From NCBI RefSeq assembly GCF_900099645.1, contig NZ_FMTL01000001.1, forward strand, positions 558,001-622,000: a stretch of DNA of 64,000 nt, read 5' to 3'. Source of the DNA: Pseudomonas peli. Lineage in GTDB: Bacteria; Pseudomonadota; Gammaproteobacteria; Pseudomonadales; Pseudomonadaceae. The notes below the pieces were generated by a model, which did no database searches, was not told where the DNA came from, and saw nothing but the letters and a program-made list of their open reading frames with translations. The position numbers and the translations under genes are program-made. Positions 1-9,213 of this stretch are shown here, one piece after another; position 1 is the first letter of the stretch; each line of letters opens with the position of its first letter.

Positions 1-843
1 GTCTTCACCCATGTAGCGCATGCGCGGCGCGGGGGGATCATTGAAGCCGCGCTTAACCTCGGCTACATCAGAGATGCGGAACGTACGGTCGGCCACGCGA
101 ATCGGGAAGTTACGGATTTCATCAACCGTTTCAAAACGCCCGGTGACGCGCAGTTGCACGCGATCCGAGGCAGTTTCGAAGAAGCCGGCGGCAGCCACCG
201 CGTTCTGTTCTTCCAACGCCTGCTGCACGGCCGCCAGTGGCAGGCCCAGGGTCGCCAACTTGGTGTTGGACAGTTCGATCCACACCTTCTCGTCCTGCAA
301 ACCGAGCAGATCGACCTTGCCGACGTCCTTGACCCGCTGCAGCTGCAGCTGGACGCGATCGGCGTAATCCTTGAGCACGGCGTAGTCGAAGCCTTCACCG
401 GTCAGTGCGTAGATATTGCCGAAGGTGGTGCCGAATTCATCGTTATAGAACGGCCCCTGAATACCCTGGGGCAAGGTGTGGCGAATATCGCTGACCTTTT
501 TACGCACCTGATAGAACAGGTCAGGAATGTCGGCGGAATGCATCGAATCGCGGGCGATAAAGGTCACCTGGGATTCACCCGGACGCGAGAACGAGACGAT
601 CTTGTCGTAGTCGCCGGTCTCCATCAGCTTCTTTTCGATGCGCTCAGTGACCTGCCGGGCCACCTCTTCGGCGCTCGCCCCTGGCCAGTTGGTGCGCACC
701 ACCATGGCCTTGAAGGTAAAGGGCGGGTCTTCGCTCTGGCCCAGCTTGGTGTAGGAAATAGCGCCGACTACAGCCAGCAGCAGCATGAGGTACAGGACGA
801 TCTGGCGGTTACGCAGCGCCCAGGCGGAGAGGTTGAAATCCAT
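1..843 (-). CDS. mexK: RND efflux permease MexK-like, N-terminal part
   Basis: Inner-membrane proton-driven pump subunit of a tripartite drug exporter. Only the first 281 codons are in the window; the frame runs open off the left edge. The start ATG is at 841-843. The protein opens with MDFNLSAWALRNR, then one transmembrane helix (about 15-33) and the periplasmic porter region with SEDPPFTFKAMVVRTNWPGA, typical of the HAE1 RND family. It lies 5 bp downstream of the membrane-fusion gene, so they form one operon, transcribed away from a TetR gene. The symbol rests on recalled synteny with mexL next to rsmJ plus similarity to MexK; other HAE1 pumps look alike in this region. Confidence 0.75.
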   Translation of the reverse strand, partial: MDFNLSAWALRNRQIVLYLMLLLAVVGAISYTKLGQSEDPPFTFKAMVVRTNWPGASAEEVARQVTERIEKKLMETGDYDKIVSFSRPGESQVTFIARDSMHSADIPDLFYQVRKKVSDIRHTLPQGIQGPFYNDEFGTTFGNIYALTGEGFDYAVLKDYADRVQLQLQRVKDVGKVDLLGLQDEKVWIELSNTKLATLGLPLAAVQQALEEQNAVAAAGFFETASDRVQLRVTGRFETVDEIRNFPIRVADRTFRISDVAEVKRGFNDPPAPRMRYMGED

Positions 844-848
844 CGGGC

Positions 849-1970
849 TTACTCCTCAACCGTCAGGTCGGCCTTGGCCGTCAACTGCACCGCACGGTTG
901 TCGCGGTCCACCGGACGCACCTGCTGGCCTTCACGCAATACCTGACCACCGGCCGCTACCACCCAATCAGTGGCTTGCAGGCCTTCGAGTATCGGCACGG
1001 TTTTCTCACCGTAGGCGCCAATGCGCACGTCGGTGCGTTTGAGGGTGGAATCCTTGGGGTCGACCACCCAGACATAGGGCTGGCCCTTCTCGGCCGTCAC
1101 GGCCGACAGCGGCACGGCCAGCGGTACGTCGCCGTTGTGGGCGATAAATACGCGGGCGCTCTGGCCCAGTTCGGCCGGCACCTTGCCTTCCACGAAGGCC
1201 ACGCGGGCAGCGAAGGTGCGCGATTGCGGATCGGCCGATGGCGACATCTCACGGATGCGCCCCGGGAAGCGCTGATCCGGCTGCGACCACAGTTCAACCG
1301 CCACATCCTGACCGACCTTAAAGCGCTCGAAGGCTTGCTCCGGAAGGTTGATCAACACTTCCCGCTCGCCATCCGCGGCCAGGGTGAACACGGTTTGCCC
1401 TGCAGCCACCACCTGGCCGACTTCAACCATCCGCCGCGCCACCACACCGTCCTGGGACGCGCGCAGTACCGCGTAACCAGCCTGGTTGTTAGCCACGTTG
1501 AATTCAGCACGCACTTGTTTCAGACGCGCCTCACCGGAGCGGTAGGTGTTTTCGGCATTGTCATACTGCGAGCGGCTGACCAGGTTGCGCGCCAGCAGGG
1601 TTTTGTAGCGGTCACGCTCGGCACGTACCAGCTGCAAGTTGGCCTCGGCCGCTGCCACTTGGGCGCGGATAGCCTCCAGCTGCAGACGCACGTCCTGCGG
1701 GTCCAGTTCGGCCAGCGGCTGGTCCTTCTTCACCCGCGCGCCTACATCAACCAGGCGCTTGGCCACCTTGCCACCGATACGGAACGCCAGCTCCGGCTCC
1801 AGGCGCGCACGCACCTCACCGGGGTAGGCATCCATCAGGTCGCCAGCCAGTTGCGGCTGCACCACCATGGCCGGACGCACGGCAACCTTGGCGGGCTCGC
1901 CATTACCGCAAGCGCCGAGCAACAGGATAAGACTGACAGGCAACGCAACAGACAGTGCATGACGAAACAT
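849..1970 (-). CDS. mexJ: RND periplasmic adaptor lipoprotein MexJ-like
   Basis: Membrane-fusion subunit (373 aa) linking an RND permease to an outer-membrane channel. The N-terminus has a hydrophobic stretch and the lipobox LLGAC with Cys21, so it should be a lipoprotein. Next come the first half of the biotinyl-lipoyl motif (AFRIGGKVAKRLVDVG, about 65-80), an alpha-hairpin rich in Ala, Gln and Arg (about 100-165), the second lipoyl half (ASQDGVVARRMVEVGQVV) and a beta-barrel. It is first in the operon with the permease and divergent from the TetR gene, with an inverted repeat in the intergenic space. Family assignment is sure; the exact MexJ identity depends on synteny and similarity recalled from memory. 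Confidence 0.82.
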   Translation of the reverse strand: MFRHALSVALPVSLILLLGACGNGEPAKVAVRPAMVVQPQLAGDLMDAYPGEVRARLEPELAFRIGGKVAKRLVDVGARVKKDQPLAELDPQDVRLQLEAIRAQVAAAEANLQLVRAERDRYKTLLARNLVSRSQYDNAENTYRSGEARLKQVRAEFNVANNQAGYAVLRASQDGVVARRMVEVGQVVAAGQTVFTLAADGEREVLINLPEQAFERFKVGQDVAVELWSQPDQRFPGRIREMSPSADPQSRTFAARVAFVEGKVPAELGQSARVFIAHNGDVPLAVPLSAVTAEKGQPYVWVVDPKDSTLKRTDVRIGAYGEKTVPILEGLQATDWVVAAGGQVLREGQQVRPVDRDNRAVQLTAKADLTVEE

Positions 1971-2003
1971 GATGACTAACCTTTGTGGAGGCTTTTGAAT
2001 ATT

Positions 2004-2019
2004 TATACTGGCGGGTATA
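2004..2019. promoter_or_regulatory. Inverted repeat, likely TetR operator
   Basis: TATAC, six bases, GTATA: a dyad placed between the divergent pump operon and the TetR gene, 34 bp upstream of the mexJ start and 42 bp before the regulator start. TetR regulators of efflux pumps usually bind such a shared site and repress both directions. The symmetry is seen; the binding is inferred. Confidence 0.5.
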
Positions 2020-2061
2020 GTAAAAATAGCAAACTCACTAGTCCAGTATTAAAAACGACCA

Positions 2062-2700
2062 ATGCCAAACAAAGTGTTGCCACCCAGCGGCCCCGGCCGA
2101 CCCAAAGATCTGGCCAAGCGCAAAGCCATTCTGGAAGCGGCGAAGACCCTGTTTCTTAGCAATGGTTATGACGGTAGCAGCATGGACGCAATTGCCGCGG
2201 AAGCCGGGGTTTCCAAGCTCACGGTGTACAGCCACTTCACTGACAAGGAGAAGCTGTTCGCTGAAGCCGTGAAGTCCAAATGCGAAGAGCAACTACCCGA
2301 GCTGCTCTTCGAACTGGATGACCAGGTACCTATTGCGCAGACGCTGCTGAACATTGGTCGCGGCTTTAACCTGCTGATCAACAGCCGTGAGTCCGTGGAG
2401 CTGCACAGGGTGATGGTGAGCCTGGCGGCGCAGGACTCGACGCTGTCGCGGATGTTCTATGAAGCCGGCCCACAGCGTGTGCTGTACGGCATGGAAGAGC
2501 TGCTACGCAGCGCCGACCAGAGCGGCAAGCTGCGCGTACCCGACCCGCTGAGCGCTGCCGATCAGTTCTTCTGCCTGATCAAGGGCGGCGCCAACTTCCG
2601 TCTGCTGATCGGCTGTGGCGAGGCCCTGCAAGGCAACGAGGCCGAAGCCCATGTGCGCGATGCGGTAGACGTCTTTCTGCGCGCCTTCCGCGCCAAGTAG
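2062..2700 (+). CDS. mexL: TetR/AcrR repressor, MexL-like
   Basis: DNA-binding repressor of 212 aa. The N-terminal TetR helix-turn-helix is plain: GRPKDLAKRKAILEAAKTLF, then SMDAIAAEAGVSKLTVYSHF around residues 35-55, followed by a ligand-binding C-terminal half. It is divergent from the RND pump operon with a palindrome between them, the usual layout for local autoregulation and pump repression. The pump is MexJK-like and rsmJ follows, matching the mexL neighbourhood I recall from P. aeruginosa. TetR membership is certain; MexL orthology is probable. Confidence 0.8.
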   Translation: MPNKVLPPSGPGRPKDLAKRKAILEAAKTLFLSNGYDGSSMDAIAAEAGVSKLTVYSHFTDKEKLFAEAVKSKCEEQLPELLFELDDQVPIAQTLLNIGRGFNLLINSRESVELHRVMVSLAAQDSTLSRMFYEAGPQRVLYGMEELLRSADQSGKLRVPDPLSAADQFFCLIKGGANFRLLIGCGEALQGNEAEAHVRDAVDVFLRAFRAK

Positions 2701-2718
2701 CGCAAAGCGTCGCCAGCG

Positions 2719-3507
2719 TTACTCGCTGGCGGCTTGCAGCTTCTTCTTCGGGTAGATGTCGTAGCGGCTGGATTTACCTTCCAGGGCATAGCCCGGCTTG
2801 GCGCCTTCAATCAGCGGGGCCTTGCGCGGGCGCTTGACTACCACCCGATGGCTGGCCAGATTCAGCGCCGCTTCAAGCAATGCGGGCGCATCCAGGTCAT
2901 CGCCAACAAAGGGCCGGAACAGGCGCATCTCCTTCTTCACCAGCGCGCTCTTGTCGCGGTGTGGAAACATCGGGTCGAGGTAGATCACCTGCGGCGGCTC
3001 GCCCTGCCAGGCGCGCATTAGCTCGATGGCATTACCGTTGAGCAGCTGCATCTGCGCAGCAATCGGCGCCACATCGCGATCCAGCGCCGCACGCGCGAGA
3101 CCATCCTCAAGCAGCGCGGCAATCAGCGGCTGGCGCTCGATCAAGGTCATGCGGCAACCCAGACTGGCCAGAACAAAGGCATCGCGCCCCAAACCGGCCG
3201 TGGCATCCAGCACAGTCGGACGCACCCCTGCCTGCACCCCAACCGCCTTGGCGATCATCTGCCCGCTGCCGCCGCCGAACAGCCGGCGATGCGCCACCGC
3301 GCCTTCGACAAAATCCACTCTCACCGGCCCCGGCGCTTGCGGGCCCAGCTCCACCAGCTGCAAGCCGCCCTCACCCAGTTGCAGGGCAAACTCGCTGTCG
3401 CCCTCCAGCGGTAAACCCAGGCGCGCGGCCCATGTTTCAGCTGACGCCTGCAGATGGGGAGCCAGGGCTTGCATACGAATTCTGGCTATTAGCCGCTCAT
3501 CACTCAT
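2719..3507 (-). CDS. rsmJ: 16S rRNA (guanine1516-N2)-methyltransferase RsmJ
   Basis: SAM-dependent methyltransferase modifying G1516 of 16S rRNA; 262 aa, close to the family length. Visible marks are the motif [15 protein letters not shown] (about 67-80), the SAM-binding loop [12 protein letters not shown] (100-111) and the catalytic-type motif [13 protein letters not shown] (about 175-188). The C-terminus ends with [14 protein letters not shown], typical of RsmJ. It is convergent with the TetR gene, the stop codons lying 18 bp apart. Assignment by sequence pattern is strong. Confidence 0.93.
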   Translation of the reverse strand: MSDERLIARIRMQALAPHLQASAETWAARLGLPLEGDSEFALQLGEGGLQLVELGPQAPGPVRVDFVEGAVAHRRLFGGGSGQMIAKAVGVQAGVRPTVLDATAGLGRDAFVLASLGCRMTLIERQPLIAALLEDGLARAALDRDVAPIAAQMQLLNGNAIELMRAWQGEPPQVIYLDPMFPHRDKSALVKKEMRLFRPFVGDDLDAPALLEAALNLASHRVVVKRPRKAPLIEGAKPGYALEGKSSRYDIYPKKKLQAASE

Positions 3508-3613
3508 CAGAAAATGTGCTCAAAAATCACTCAATTGACTGCAAAAGCAGCCGATAACCTGCTCGAGCGGCATTTTGCCAGACCCGGCAGTTTCCAGCCG
3601 CACCGAGTTCGCC

Positions 3614-4378
3614 ATGTTCGATGTAATTTCCGCCCCACGCAGCGTCGCGCCGTCGGCCGCCAACACCAGCTCCATCAGCGAGACGCTGGATGAAGGCAAA
3701 CGCGCATCCCTGGATTATCAGATTCTGCGCCGCACCCTGATGCCCGATGAGGTGGAGACCCAAGCACCTGCCAGCCCGCCGGAAACACCCAGCGAGCCAC
3801 CCGCCGTCACCGCCCAGGCCAGTGATTTTCAGGAAATGGCAGCCCAGCGCGAGCTGGAGCTGAACGTCAACATCAACGCCGAACCGAAGAAAACCGATCC
3901 ACTGGTGCTCGATCTGGCCGGTAACGGCTTCAGCACCAGCGGCCTGGCCCGCTCGGTACGCTTCGATCTGGATGCCGACGGGAAGCTCGACCAGATCAGC
4001 GTGCCCACCGGCGACGATGCCCTGCTCGCTTATGACCGCAACGCTAACGGCCGCATTGATGATGGTCGCGAGCTGTTTGGCGACCAGAATGGCGCAGCCA
4101 ACGGCTTTGCCGAACTGCGCAAATACGATGACAACGGCGATGGCCGTATCGACAGCCAGGATGCGATCTTCGAACGCCTGAGCCTGCTGCGCTTCGATGC
4201 CCAAGGACGGCAGTCGAGCCAGTCGCTAAGCCAGGCCGGCGTCAGCGCCATCGACCTGCAAGCGCGTGACGTGAAGATTGCCCTGGGCGCCTACGACGAA
4301 ATCGCCCAACTCGGCCGCTTCGAATTCGCCGACGGCCGCAGCGGCCAGGCTGCCGACCTATTGTTGGCGCAGCGTTAA
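3614..4378 (+). CDS. EF-hand-like calcium-binding protein, RTX-associated module
   Basis: A 254-aa protein of unknown role, with no signal peptide or membrane segment. A low-complexity Pro/Ala/Ser N-terminal third (to about residue 80) is followed by a compact domain with three Asp-rich loops: DLDADGKLD (118-126), DRNANGRIDDGRE (141-153) and DDNGDGRIDSQD (172-183), spaced around RELFGDQNG. This arrangement is familiar from the loop-rich blocks of large RTX/VCBS surface proteins, here as a stand-alone protein. The ATG at 3614 is preferred over a TTG 39 bp upstream. Calcium binding is inferred from the loops; function is unknown. Confidence 0.7.
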   Translation: MFDVISAPRSVAPSAANTSSISETLDEGKRASLDYQILRRTLMPDEVETQAPASPPETPSEPPAVTAQASDFQEMAAQRELELNVNINAEPKKTDPLVLDLAGNGFSTSGLARSVRFDLDADGKLDQISVPTGDDALLAYDRNANGRIDDGRELFGDQNGAANGFAELRKYDDNGDGRIDSQDAIFERLSLLRFDAQGRQSSQSLSQAGVSAIDLQARDVKIALGAYDEIAQLGRFEFADGRSGQAADLLLAQR

Positions 4379-4386
4379 GCCGCTAC

Positions 4387-5079
4387 TTAACGGCACATGC
4401 GCCATAACCCCATATCCACATGAAAGTGGTCACGATGGGCCGCGTTGTATTCCGGCCCCAGCGTGGTGTTAAAGCGCCGACAAGCCCCCTGCTGCACCTG
4501 GCGTAGAAACTCGGCGTTCTTGCCCTCTTTGGGCCAATCCTGCAGCACGCTGATGCGCCGCCCATCAGCCAGGCGAAACCCGACGATATCCAGCGCATTG
4601 GCCGAGGCATGCTGGCTACGCCGCTGACTGCCAGCAATGGTACGGCAGGCAAAGCTGCCCACATGCTCAACCCGCGCCACGCGCTGACCAAACACGGACT
4701 GGGCTGTTGGCTGCAAGTCATGCTGCTCGAACAGGGCAAAGGCCGCCGCCAGCGGGCAACTGGCGATAAAGCTGCTGCTGAAAGCAACTCCGGAGCTGTG
4801 TACGCGCAGGGTATTGTTCAGCGGGCACGCCACCTCTGGGCTGCTGTCGGCTTGCGGGGTAAAGCGCAGTGATGAGGTGTTCAAGGCCTGCTGGCACAGC
4901 GCGGGATCATCCTGCAGCCGCCAGAGTTTGAAGCTGGTCAGCAGGTTCGGCGTCTCGCGAATATCCAGCACTGCCCAGGGATTCCAGCGCGGCGGCACAT
5001 CCAGCCAGCCACGCCAAATCGCCAGCAACAGGCCGGCGAGCACTACACAGAGAAGCAGAAAAGCACGGAATAAAGTCAT
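4387..5079 (-). CDS. Extensin-like C-terminal domain protein
   Basis: 230 aa with an N-terminal membrane anchor or uncleaved signal (residues 4-21). The rest is the bacterial 'extensin-like C-terminus' domain, which has a D-Ala-D-Ala carboxypeptidase / LAS metallopeptidase-like fold. The expected zinc-site motifs are visible: SQHASANALD (155-164) and HRDHFHVD (215-222). A role in periplasmic peptidoglycan trimming is an inference from the fold. It is 13 bp downstream of the DUF72 gene and probably cotranscribed. Confidence 0.82.
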   Translation of the reverse strand: MTLFRAFLLLCVVLAGLLLAIWRGWLDVPPRWNPWAVLDIRETPNLLTSFKLWRLQDDPALCQQALNTSSLRFTPQADSSPEVACPLNNTLRVHSSGVAFSSSFIASCPLAAAFALFEQHDLQPTAQSVFGQRVARVEHVGSFACRTIAGSQRRSQHASANALDIVGFRLADGRRISVLQDWPKEGKNAEFLRQVQQGACRRFNTTLGPEYNAAHRDHFHVDMGLWRMCR

Positions 5080-5092
5080 GGAGCGCAGCCTA

Positions 5093-5956
5093 TCAGAGCA
5101 GGCCCAACTGCTCGACCTCGTCCTCGACCTGCACCTGAGGTAAGGCTGTCAACCCTGGCAAACGCTGCATCAATTGCTGGTGGAAACGCTGTGCTAGCTG
5201 CGGAGCCAGGCGATTATCCGAGGTATGTAGGAAGACGTAGGGCGTGCGCCCTTCTTCGATCCAGCCCGCCACCTTGTCCAACCAAGGCGCCATAAAAGGG
5301 TCATTGGCCAGTAACTCGGGATGACCAATAAAGCGCAGCTGCGGGGCCTGGCTAAAGGCAGTGGGCCGCAGCGGCAGACGCGGTTTCTTGGCCTGCGCAT
5401 GCAATACGGCTGGCGCGCTGGATACACAGCTGAACAACGCCCGCGAATCCAGACAGATGCGCTCAATACCACGGCCATGCAGTAGACGATTAAGGCTGCG
5501 TTCTTCCTCGCCCTTGGCAAAGAACGCCGGATGACGCACCTCGACGGCCAGCGCCTCGGCCTGCCAAGGCTCGATAAAAGCGCTCAGCTCCGCCAGGCGC
5601 TGCGGGCCGAAGCTTGCTGGCAGTTGCAGCCAGAACGGCGCGACCCGCTTACCCAACGGCGCCAATAGGCGGCGAAAATCGTCGCTGGCGCTCAGCTGGT
5701 CACGCAGGTCGCCGTTATGACTGATGTCGCGCGGTAGCTTGGCGCAAAAGCGCAGATGCGCCGGCATACGCTCGGCCCAACGGGCCACGGTATCGACGGA
5801 AGGCTTTGCGTAGAAGGTGGTATTGCCCTCAACGGCATTGAACACCTGGGCATACAACGGCAGAAAGTCGGCGCTGCGACTGCCTTCTGGATATAAAGAA
5901 CCGCGCCAGGCTGGCTCGCTCCATGACGGGCAACCGAGGTAGTAAGGCAAGATCAA
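5093..5956 (-). CDS. DUF72 family protein
   Basis: 287 aa, cytosolic, matching the DUF72 (YecE-like) family, a TIM-barrel-like fold of unknown biochemical role. Typical marks are LGCPSWSEPAWRGSLYP near the start, the NTTFYAKP motif at about 44-51, FCAKLPRDISHNG at about 70-82 and the C-terminal YVFLHTSDN segment. The extensin-like gene follows after 13 bp. A degenerate repeat lies just upstream of the start. Confidence 0.9.
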   Translation of the reverse strand: MILPYYLGCPSWSEPAWRGSLYPEGSRSADFLPLYAQVFNAVEGNTTFYAKPSVDTVARWAERMPAHLRFCAKLPRDISHNGDLRDQLSASDDFRRLLAPLGKRVAPFWLQLPASFGPQRLAELSAFIEPWQAEALAVEVRHPAFFAKGEEERSLNRLLHGRGIERICLDSRALFSCVSSAPAVLHAQAKKPRLPLRPTAFSQAPQLRFIGHPELLANDPFMAPWLDKVAGWIEEGRTPYVFLHTSDNRLAPQLAQRFHQQLMQRLPGLTALPQVQVEDEVEQLGLL

Positions 5957-5974
5957 TTCGAAGACCGTTGAGAA

Positions 5975-6090
5975 AGGTAGCGAGCAAAGACGAAATCAGC
6001 TGAGGGAAGCAGTGTACGAGTTGTAGATGAGTACGACGAGGCTGATATCAACGCGGCATGGCCGAGCGCAGTAGTTTCGCAGGGGGGCTA
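5975..6090. repeat. Dispersed palindromic repeat, divergent copy
   Basis: The stretch ending GCGGCATGGCCGAGCGCAG aligns with a copy near 13634-13757 (TGTACGAGTTGTAGATGAGT against TTTACGACTGTAAATGAGCA, then CCGAGCGCAGTAG in both). Like the other copies it ends on the stop codon of the neighbouring minus-strand gene (6088-6090). This is the most degenerate of the four copies; its left edge is uncertain. Confidence 0.5.
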
Positions 6091-6429
6091 GGCGTAGAGG
6101 TCGAGGCCCATAACCTGCTGGGCATCCGCCTCGCTGGCGAAACTGGCGGTTGAGCTGTAGCTGGCCAACGCCTGGGCGGCGCGGTTGTTCAATGGCGGTT
6201 GATACAGCTGGTCTTGCAGGCGCGAAGGCAGGCTGTCGCTGCTGGCATTACTGGCTTCAACCTTGCGCGTTTGGGCTACTGGTTCAAAGCCCTGGGTGCT
6301 GGCGGGTGATGCAGGCTGCTCGCGACGCTCCTCAATCTCGCGCTGTGCTTCGCGAAATGGCGTAACCGCAGAGCCCGAGCGGGCACTGCGGTCTGGCGAA
6401 TAAGAGGAGGTAAAACCGTCGATACGCAT
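6088..6429 (-). CDS. Conserved-looking hypothetical protein, 113 aa
   Basis: No domain recognised. It is a soluble, low-complexity protein rich in Ser, Ala, Gln and Arg, without signal peptide or membrane segment. It opens MRIDGFTSSYSPDRSARS and ends GLDLYA; I recall small Pseudomonas proteins with the same kind of start and a similar LDLYA tail, so it is likely a genus-conserved unknown. It sits downstream of tsaB in the same orientation, with a 133-bp gap. Much of the chain is probably disordered. Confidence 0.6.
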   Translation of the reverse strand: MRIDGFTSSYSPDRSARSGSAVTPFREAQREIEERREQPASPASTQGFEPVAQTRKVEASNASSDSLPSRLQDQLYQPPLNNRAAQALASYSSTASFASEADAQQVMGLDLYA

Positions 6430-6562
6430 CAGTTACTGCTCGGCTTGCTTAGCCAACGATGGATACAAGTGTTGGCAATTTAGCCCCCGTAGACCGGCTT
6501 GGCAATCAAGCGCGGTGCAACGCGGCAATATGCGCGACAGAAGGTGGCTGGTACCCAGCGGT

Positions 6563-7243
6563 TTAAACCGAGGCTTTGGGCGTGGCCACTTGATCCCGTA
6601 GGTAAACCGGCTGCGCCAGGTCAGCGTCCAGCGACTCACCACGCGCCCAGGCAAAGCGCGCCAGGCTGAGCAGGTCTTCAGCATGCGGCAGCATGGCGGC
6701 ATCCTGCCCGCTGACCGCAACTGGAATACGCGCTGCAAAGGTGCCCCAACCAGTACCGGCAGCAAACCAGTCGCCGCTAGCATAACCCGGCAGGCTGGCA
6801 CGTTCCGGAGGCAATACAGCCTCGACGCCGGCCAGGCGCATTTCGCCCTGCTCAGCGCGGTAGCAGCCCCAATAGACTTCATCCATACGTGCATCAATGG
6901 CTGCAGCCACCTGCTGCGCGCCATGCTCACGCAAGCTGCGCTGCGCCAGCCCGGCCAGATTGGAAACAGGCAGCACCGGACGCTCCAGGGCAAACGCCAA
7001 CCCCTGCACCACGCCAATGGCAATCCGCACACCGGTAAAAGCGCCAGGACCGCGGCCAAAGGCAATTGCGTCGAGCGCCGACAATGGCACCTCGGCATCG
7101 GCTAGCAGCTGCTTGATCATGGGCAGCAGACGCTGGGCGTGCAGGCGCGGAATCACTTCGTAGTGGCTGAGTACCTGACCGTTATGCAGCAGGGCAACGG
7201 AGCAGGCTTCGGTGGCAGTATCCAGGGCCAGGAGAGTGGTCAT
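6563..7243 (-). CDS. tsaB: tRNA threonylcarbamoyladenosine biosynthesis protein TsaB
   Basis: Subunit of the TsaBD(E) complex that makes t6A at position 37 of ANN-decoding tRNAs; an inactive paralogue of TsaD. 226 aa starting MTTLLALDTATEACSVAL (ASKHA fold phosphate-1 region), with FGRGPGAFTGVRIAIGVVQG at about 68-87, diagnostic of TsaB. The frame is open further upstream, but the ATG at 7241-7243 gives the usual start. It lies in the adk-tsaB order typical of pseudomonads, separated here by the acid phosphatase gene. Confidence 0.93.
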   Translation of the reverse strand: MTTLLALDTATEACSVALLHNGQVLSHYEVIPRLHAQRLLPMIKQLLADAEVPLSALDAIAFGRGPGAFTGVRIAIGVVQGLAFALERPVLPVSNLAGLAQRSLREHGAQQVAAAIDARMDEVYWGCYRAEQGEMRLAGVEAVLPPERASLPGYASGDWFAAGTGWGTFAARIPVAVSGQDAAMLPHAEDLLSLARFAWARGESLDADLAQPVYLRDQVATPKASV

Positions 7244-7404
7244 TGCAGTCGGACAGGTGACGAAATGGACGGGCATTAGACAGGCTTGAGGCATTTTTTT
7301 CCAGCGCAATCACTGCCGCCCGCGCCTGTCACGCGAGCGAACTCACAGCACCACAAGCCTGCAGCGAGCCACAACAGGCCCGCTGCTGACTGACTAAAGC
7401 GTGC

Positions 7405-8190
7405 TTACCAAGGCTGAATAACGGTCTTGGCATCCCAACCTTGCAACGGCGCTTTGGACCAGGTGCCGTAACTCGCGTTGGGGAAGACGATCCATTCGGT
7501 GCCCCATTTGCCTGCTTCGGAGGCCACGGTAGCGCGTTGATCGGCGAGCGGCGTCTTGCGGAAACGCGCATCGAAGTCATGCAGGGTGTCACCCAGCAGC
7601 AACACGATCTGATGATCTGCACTGACAATGGCGCGACGCTCCACCTTAGGCGGCCCCAGCAACAGCACGCTTTCTTCAGAGATTTGCGGCAGCCCGAGCT
7701 TGCTCAGCGTGGCCAGGGTGTACTTCTTCTGCTCATCGGCGCGATCGGAGATGTAGCGAATGGTCACCCCGAGCTTGTCGGCGTGCTCAAGAAATTGCTT
7801 CGCACCTGGAATCAGCGCAGGGGTACCGTCACGCTCCCAAGGCAACCAGGTGTCCCAGGCGTCATAGGTGTGACAGTTGGCCAGATCACGCGCAAGCAGG
7901 GCGCTGTTATCAATAACGGTTTCATCCAGGTCGGTAACGATGGCCAGCTTGGACGGATCTTTCGCTGCGGCCACTGCCGCATCCAGCTTCAGCGTCGCGA
8001 TGTTGTACGCCTGCAGCTGCAGGGCCTGAACTTCCGCCGATTGCTGCTGGAAGCGCAGCCCCATGGTGAACTCGGCAACGCTGCAATCGGTCTTGGCCTT
8101 CGCCGGAGTCTCGGCGAAGGTCACAGGACTCCCCACCAGCGCTAACGCAAGGCCCAACCAGATGGCACTCTTTGCTGTTTTCTCGGTCAT
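7405..8190 (-). CDS. Periplasmic HAD acid phosphatase, e(P4)/class B-like
   Basis: 261 aa, predicted secreted phosphatase or 5'-nucleotidase of the HAD superfamily. A signal peptide (about 1-26, ending VTFA) is followed by the catalytic DLDET motif (87-91; Asp87 nucleophile, Asp89 acid/base) and TIRYISDRAD (motif II) and GDTLHDFDARF (motif III/IV). The fold resembles the lipoprotein e(P4) family, yet the signal region has no lipobox Cys, so this member should be soluble in the periplasm. Substrate is unknown. It sits between adk and tsaB on the same strand. Confidence 0.85.
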   Translation of the reverse strand: MTEKTAKSAIWLGLALALVGSPVTFAETPAKAKTDCSVAEFTMGLRFQQQSAEVQALQLQAYNIATLKLDAAVAAAKDPSKLAIVTDLDETVIDNSALLARDLANCHTYDAWDTWLPWERDGTPALIPGAKQFLEHADKLGVTIRYISDRADEQKKYTLATLSKLGLPQISEESVLLLGPPKVERRAIVSADHQIVLLLGDTLHDFDARFRKTPLADQRATVASEAGKWGTEWIVFPNASYGTWSKAPLQGWDAKTVIQPW

Positions 8191-8342
8191 TGAATGCGCT
8201 CTCTTCCTTCGTATGAGTAAAGGCTTAATGCCTACAACCAGTCCATCTTGGTATAGACCAAGCCGATGCTAACTTAGGCGAGCAAGGTTACTGTTCCATG
8301 AACGACGCTCAGCGAGTCCAGCGCGCCAACCGCAGAAACGAC

Positions 8343-8366
8343 AACGGCCCGCAAAAGCGGGCCGTT
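8343..8366 (-). terminator. Hairpin after adk
   Basis: A perfect 10-bp stem AACGGCCCGC / GCGGGCCGTT with an AAAA loop, 18 bp past the adk stop. No clear U-run follows, so it is either a weak intrinsic terminator or an mRNA 3'-end stabiliser. Confidence 0.55.
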
Positions 8367-8384
8367 GGCTGACTGCAGCAAGGC

Positions 8385-9050
<666 letters not shown>

Positions 9051-9213
9051 TTAAGTAAAAATCGTCGGACTCGCCTCGTGGGGCCAATCTCAGAATTGTT
9101 CAAGCAGCGCTGCCAAACTGGGCCAGAGTGCCGAAAGGCCGCTCAAGATACACAGCGCACCCATAGCGCACAAGCCACCGAAAGTCGGATACACCTGCGA
9201 CCACCTCTGAAAG

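Noticed and set aside
6433..7098. Open frame on the minus strand overlapping tsaB
   Set aside because: It overlaps tsaB in another frame and has the Arg/Cys/Trp-rich composition of an out-of-frame translation; tsaB is clearly the real gene.
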